Assembly: GCA_903813345.2 (NCBI GenBank)
Contig: CAIIXF020000007.1
Coordinates: 21,191,564-21,255,563, forward strand
Direction: 5' to 3'
Length of the DNA stretch: 64,000 bases
DNA from: Owenia fusiformis
Lineage: Eukaryota; Annelida; Polychaeta; Sabellida; Oweniidae
How positions within the stretch are numbered: the first letter of the stretch is position 1; every line of letters begins with the position of its first letter. Under the pieces are notes generated by a model. That model had not been told where the DNA came from and did no database searches. It saw only the letters and a program-made list of their open reading frames with translations. Shown in pieces: positions 44,101-50,100 of this stretch. Made by a program: the position numbers and the translations under genes.

Positions 44101-47100
44101 TGAGAATACTTAATCTGTAATATTTAAATATATAAGCTGTAAGCTGATAGATTGTATTAATGTTGTTAAACTATATCAGATTCAGATGTGTCAAGCTATA
44201 TTTTGAAATACAAATCTAGATTCAATATCCGAACTAGGTACAACATCTGCAGCGGGCACAACATCTACACCAGGTACATCTACATCAGGTACAACACCTG
44301 GAACAACATCAACTGGAGTAACAACAGCATCAACAAGTTCATCAACAGCATCTGTTACAACGTCTCAAACAACCACAGAATTGTCCACAGGAAACAACTA
44401 TGGTATGTTGATAGATTGTTTTAAAATTGTGAATGTATGTCATGAAATACGTATATACGAGGGGTGATCAGAAAGTAATGTACCTTTGGTTCTAACTCCA
44501 TCAATATTAACCCTTTCTATGTAATTTTTCTACACAATTTAACTTGTACATTGAATATTACACAGACAAAGTTTCGTTGTTCTGAAACATCACCTTTTTA
44601 TTTTTTTATTGGTTGCCATGTTTTCTAAGGTATGTTCAGAGCAAATGTGATATTTTATTGTGTTTTTCAAAATATTTTCGACAATCGCTATATATTCAAT
44701 CAAGTCTGAATAATGTCAAACACTTGTTTTTTAGCACTATTGTATGTTCACAAAGGTAGAGCCAATGGTCCATTACTTTCTCATCTGCCCTCGTACGTAT
44801 ACGTTATACTGAATATTGGTTACCAATTTCACTGTTATAAAACATGATCTATTAATTTTCTTTTAGGTACAACAAAATCATCGACTGTAACTTCAACCTC
44901 GCAGCCATCGACGAGTAAGAATAATACTGTCATATATTTCTTAATTCAATCTTAGTATTACACTTGTCTTATTTTGCAAAATATTAGAATACTTATATCT
45001 GTAATATTTAAATATATATTAATGTTGTTAAACTATCAGATTCAGATGTGTCAAGCTATATTTTGAAATACAAATCTAGATTCAATATCTCAACTAGGTA
45101 CAACATCTGCAGCGGGCACAACATCTACACCAGGTACATCTACATCAGGTACAACACCTGGAACAGCATCAACCGGAGTAACAACAGCATCAACAGCATC
45201 GGTTACAACCTCTCAAACAACCACAGAATTGTCGACAGGAAACAACCCAGGTAAGTTGATAGGTCAACAAAACCATCGGCTGTAACTTCAACCTCGCAGC
45301 CATCGACTTGTAAGAATACTACTGTCATATATTTCTTAATTCAATCTTGGTATAACACTTGTCTTATTTTGCAAAATATGAGAATACTTAATCTGTAATA
45401 TTTAAATATATATTAATGTTGTTAAACTATCAGATTCAGATGTGTCAAGCTATATTTTGAAATACAAATCTAGATTCAATATCTGAACTAGGTACAACAT
45501 CTGCAGCGGGCACAACATCTACACCAGGTACATCTACATCAGGTACAACACCTGGAACAGCATCAACCGGAGTAACAACAACATCAACAAGTTCATCAAC
45601 AGCATCGGTTACAACCTCTCAAACAACCACAGAATTGTCCACAGGAAACAACTATGGTAATGTTTAGCACATTTTAGAGATATATGAAGGAACGACATAG
45701 TAACAGGTGACATTGACTGTAAATAATTTGTCTTTTTAGTGATTTTTTCGGAAATGCCTTTCGGTATTGCTCCATTAACGATTGAGCACGAGTGAGGGAA
45801 CATATAAAATGAATCTTTAAACCTGATTCAAACAATGTCTTTAATCGATTTTAACGGTTTTGGGGTCCCCTGTAGGTATCTGAAATCAAGATGAAGTTCG
45901 ATCTTTTGATCAATTCGAATAGACTTGGAATATAAAATAACTGAATTTAACTTGTATAAAACACACATTACGTACACGTATTGTTACTATTTTCTTTTAA
46001 GGTACCACAGAACCATCGATTGTAACTTCAACTTCACAGCCATCGACTGGTAAGAATAATTCTGTCATTTTTTCTAAGTTCATGGAATCCTCACCCGGGA
46101 ATCCTCACGAGTCTAACAATATCTCACAAAGTTGACCATCAGATTCCATTGTTCAAACAACTTGTTACTTTTTGAAACGAGGCACCTCATATATTATTAT
46201 GCACTGTATATATTTAATATTTATCAACGGCGTGTGAAAAGGGTTAAGAGAGACAGATTTTTAAGTGTCATTTGCATGCACATTTCTTTTAAAGAAGGAA
46301 GAGATTGTTGCGCAACTTAGGTTGTTCACTTTCCAAACTAATTTTCATTTCCTGTGATTTAGCAACTCCAGGCTCTACATTTACAACAGTCTCTGGACCA
46401 ACACCTACAGAATCAACAAGTGTCACTATAACTGTTCCTGCCTATACGAACCAGACTACAGAATCTACTGTTCAAACGACAACAGTTGTTAGTGTGACTT
46501 TCATCTCTACATTAGGATCCACTTTGTCCACAATAGCAGGACCGACGACATCGGTTATGCTGACAACAACCGAATCATCAGTTTGTGGAAGTATGTCAGT
46601 TTAATTAGCCTTGTAACATGAAGAGTGACTGTCAACTTTATATTTTTATAGTTTGCCATTGTGTAAAATGTTGTTTTCTAAGTAGAGAAATAAATTAAGA
46701 CATAGGATTACTCAAGTTAAATGCAAGGTTGAAAGATCTATGTCAGGAATTTGAGGCTAATAATAATGATAGTGAGTGCACTAATTGCTGATATAACCTT
46801 TTATCACCGAAGTATTATTTCCACCATGCAATACTTAAATTAAGCTATTTGATAGGGTTTGGTACGTCACCATTTGTAATTTCTGTATATATGATAGGCT
46901 ATATTTGTGGTGGTTGATACCAATCATTTTTGATTGGAGTAGAAATTCCATATAGAGAAATCATCTTGTAATAAGAGAATGGTTAATATTTTGCTAAACA
47001 TTACGAAGTTTTGATCTTGGTTTAAGACAAGTAACAATAAGCCGTGATACATATAAAATGAAGATTTTCTTTTCAATGACGACCATGTTGATTTTCTTCC

Positions 47101-50100
47101 AGTTGACATATAAGTAATTTATCATCCCTCGTAAGGTAAACCTGTCTTTTTTTTACAGCATGCAGATATGACGGCGAAATATGTAATGAAAATAAAATTA
47201 GGCCAACGTTAACATGTGAAAATGTCGATGACATCGACAATTCAGCAGCTATTATGTGGGATTCGAGTGAGGCGCAGTGTGACTGTCCCGAAAATTATGT
47301 CCTCTACAACGATGAATGCATTCCTCGCACGAGCTGCCCTTGTTATATACAATCTCTGGATAAGGTTCTGCAGGTATGTATATCGAGAATAGTACTATAT
47401 TCTTTACCTGTCTCTAATTTGATCAGATTGCATATTTTCCTTCTTATGTCTATTATGTGTCAGCATTATCCTTCTAAAGAGCAAAAGAATTGCATATATC
47501 TGAAAGATAAAAACACAATTCAAGTTGCCTGTATTCAATCAAAAAGTTATATGTTTTAGTTGGGAGAACAGACAACTGAAAAGACAAATGACACATGTAC
47601 AAAGTACACATGCTTGTTCGAACTCCAAGAAGAGAATGTCAGCTGTGACACGGAAGGTTGGATTTTCATTTAGTTCTTCATATTTAAAAATGAATGAATT
47701 TCAAAACAAGAATACATTGCATTCAAGAACGATTTTGTGTAAGTCTTTGAAACATGCAGAACCTCAAAGGAAATTCCTTAGCATTTGAAATGGAATTCGG
47801 TTTGTAATTTTAGAAACATGCGAGGAAAGGGGTATGATCTTGGCTGAGCCAAATGAGTGTAATTACATGTGTGGAGATAATACAATGGAAGAATGCGAAT
47901 CTAAAACCACAGAGAAACAATGCGTATGCGCAGGCGATATGGTATTTGACAAAGAAAGTGGGCGTTGTGTACGACCAGACCAATGCAGCTGTGACTATTA
48001 CATGGATGAAACAAATACTAACGATTGTTATGAGTATGCCTGTAGGAACAACACCGTCACTCGAGAAAAGGCTTGCAAAAGCTGCGAAGCGGTAATTAAG
48101 CTTATATTCTCAGATTTGATAGTTACGCTAAAATTCTCTCATGATCGTGGATAAGCCAGTACTATATTTTTAAATCAGAGGTATCAGTTTTAATTAATTA
48201 TGTACGATGTAATACTTTCATATAACCTAAAATGAAAAAGTTTGCTGTGTCTAAGTTGAAACTAACGTCATCTAAGACCCCCCCCCCACATGCCTATCGC
48301 CCTAATCTAAGACCCTTACTTCCCTGCATAATTCTGCATGCCCAATTGTGTTGCTGGTCACTCACTTGATGTCACCTTTAGTTATATTTTGAACATTTTT
48401 GTAAGGTACAATCTGAGTAGTGCTGTAAAAGATATTAGGCAAATTTCAGTATTGCTCGAAGTTAAGTTAATTTGAGAAAAGTAAAAATGATCCATGTTAA
48501 CTCTGAATTACAGACATAAAAATTACTTATATGTAACTAATTAAATGGTATCATGCATTCTTGACTACAACATTTACTTTATGCCTTTTTTATTTGGTGG
48601 ATGATTTGCCAACAAGTTCCACAATGTTAAAAAGATCATGCCAGCTCATGCTACATTTACAAACTGGTTGTGTCAAATTTACTGAATCTATGACGTGTCC
48701 GTGTTGCAATAATTTTTACACAATGATACAATCCCCAAAAACCCACATGCCCCTACCCAAAACCACATGTCCATAACCTAAGATCCTCACATTATCCCAT
48801 CCCAAGACACGTATATTCCCATTTCCCAAAATCCTGCGGGCCCTTTAAACCCTATAATGACAACAATAGTAAATATGATCTTTTTTCTTAGATAATGATC
48901 ATAAATTAATAATAATTATACTTAATGTTATATATGACATTAATAGGATCGCAAATACATCGACTTTGAATGCTGGACTGTGTAAAGTATAATCTTCAAA
49001 AGCTTCACCTACATCTGAAATCATTGTTTGTTCGGAATTTAAAAATAAAATTGAGTAAATGCAATGACTTATTTAATTTTAGGGCATGAGGCAAATAATG
49101 GTAGATGGTTGCTGTAAATGTGAAAAAGACTGTGGTGATGGATGCCTTGTCAAAACTGCTACTTCTGAGATGTGTATAAACGTAAGATATCAAATAATTT
49201 ATCTCAGACTTGGATGAATTAGATATTAAGTTAACCCATTCTGTGAAAAAAATCGCAAAAGGTAGAGGCACAAATACAAACAAACCCTCGAGTTTTTCAC
49301 AAGATGAAAAGGGAGAAGAGCTAAAAGTAGGCCTATTTCAAGAAATGGTTTTGAGGTCATTTTAAATGATTAGTTAATTTGGTTTAGTCATTTTTCTTAA
49401 GTTGGCCATTATTTATTACATTAAACATGTTGAAAGTATGGAGAAAAGTAATGTTTTCTCGACGATGAAATTAAAATTGATTTGAAGTGAAGTCTTGAAA
49501 GCGAGCAAAAACCAAAGTTCCAAAAGATGACCTCATTATCCGTGGACAATTATTTCTTTTGATTAATCATTCCTTGAGTATCATCTGCAAATGTAGTTAA
49601 ATAAGTAAATGTAAGTGTAAATACTTAATCAGTGGTATTTAGATTGGTGACAGAAATTCAAACCAGAGTATTTGTTATATAATAACCCTAAGTTATCACT
49701 CTAATGGGCTCTATCTTCTTATTGCAGAAAGGGGCAACTGTAAAACAATCGCCTTGCCAACACGCAAAATGCGAAGCTGGTGGAATAATTACAATAATCA
49801 AGACAGAGGTTGATTGTCAGTTGGGCTACATTCGGGAACTTGGAGAAGACGGTTGTTACATCTGTACACCTGAAACATACACTACACTACCTATGACTAC
49901 ATCTACCCAACCAACAACAGTGACTGAAACTACTACAGGTACAGGTTCACAATGTTTGGTCATATGGGAAATACATACTCAAAATAAGAATTGAAGGCAT
50001 TGAATAATCTGTTGGAATGATTTCCAAAATGCATTGCCCCCCCCCCCTGTTCTACTTAAACTTAAAACAGATCTCAACAACACATATGTGTAATGTGTAT

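Noticed and set aside
45263-45309. Live fourth exon f
   Set aside because: The preceding intron is only 12 bases and the exon length would shift frame.
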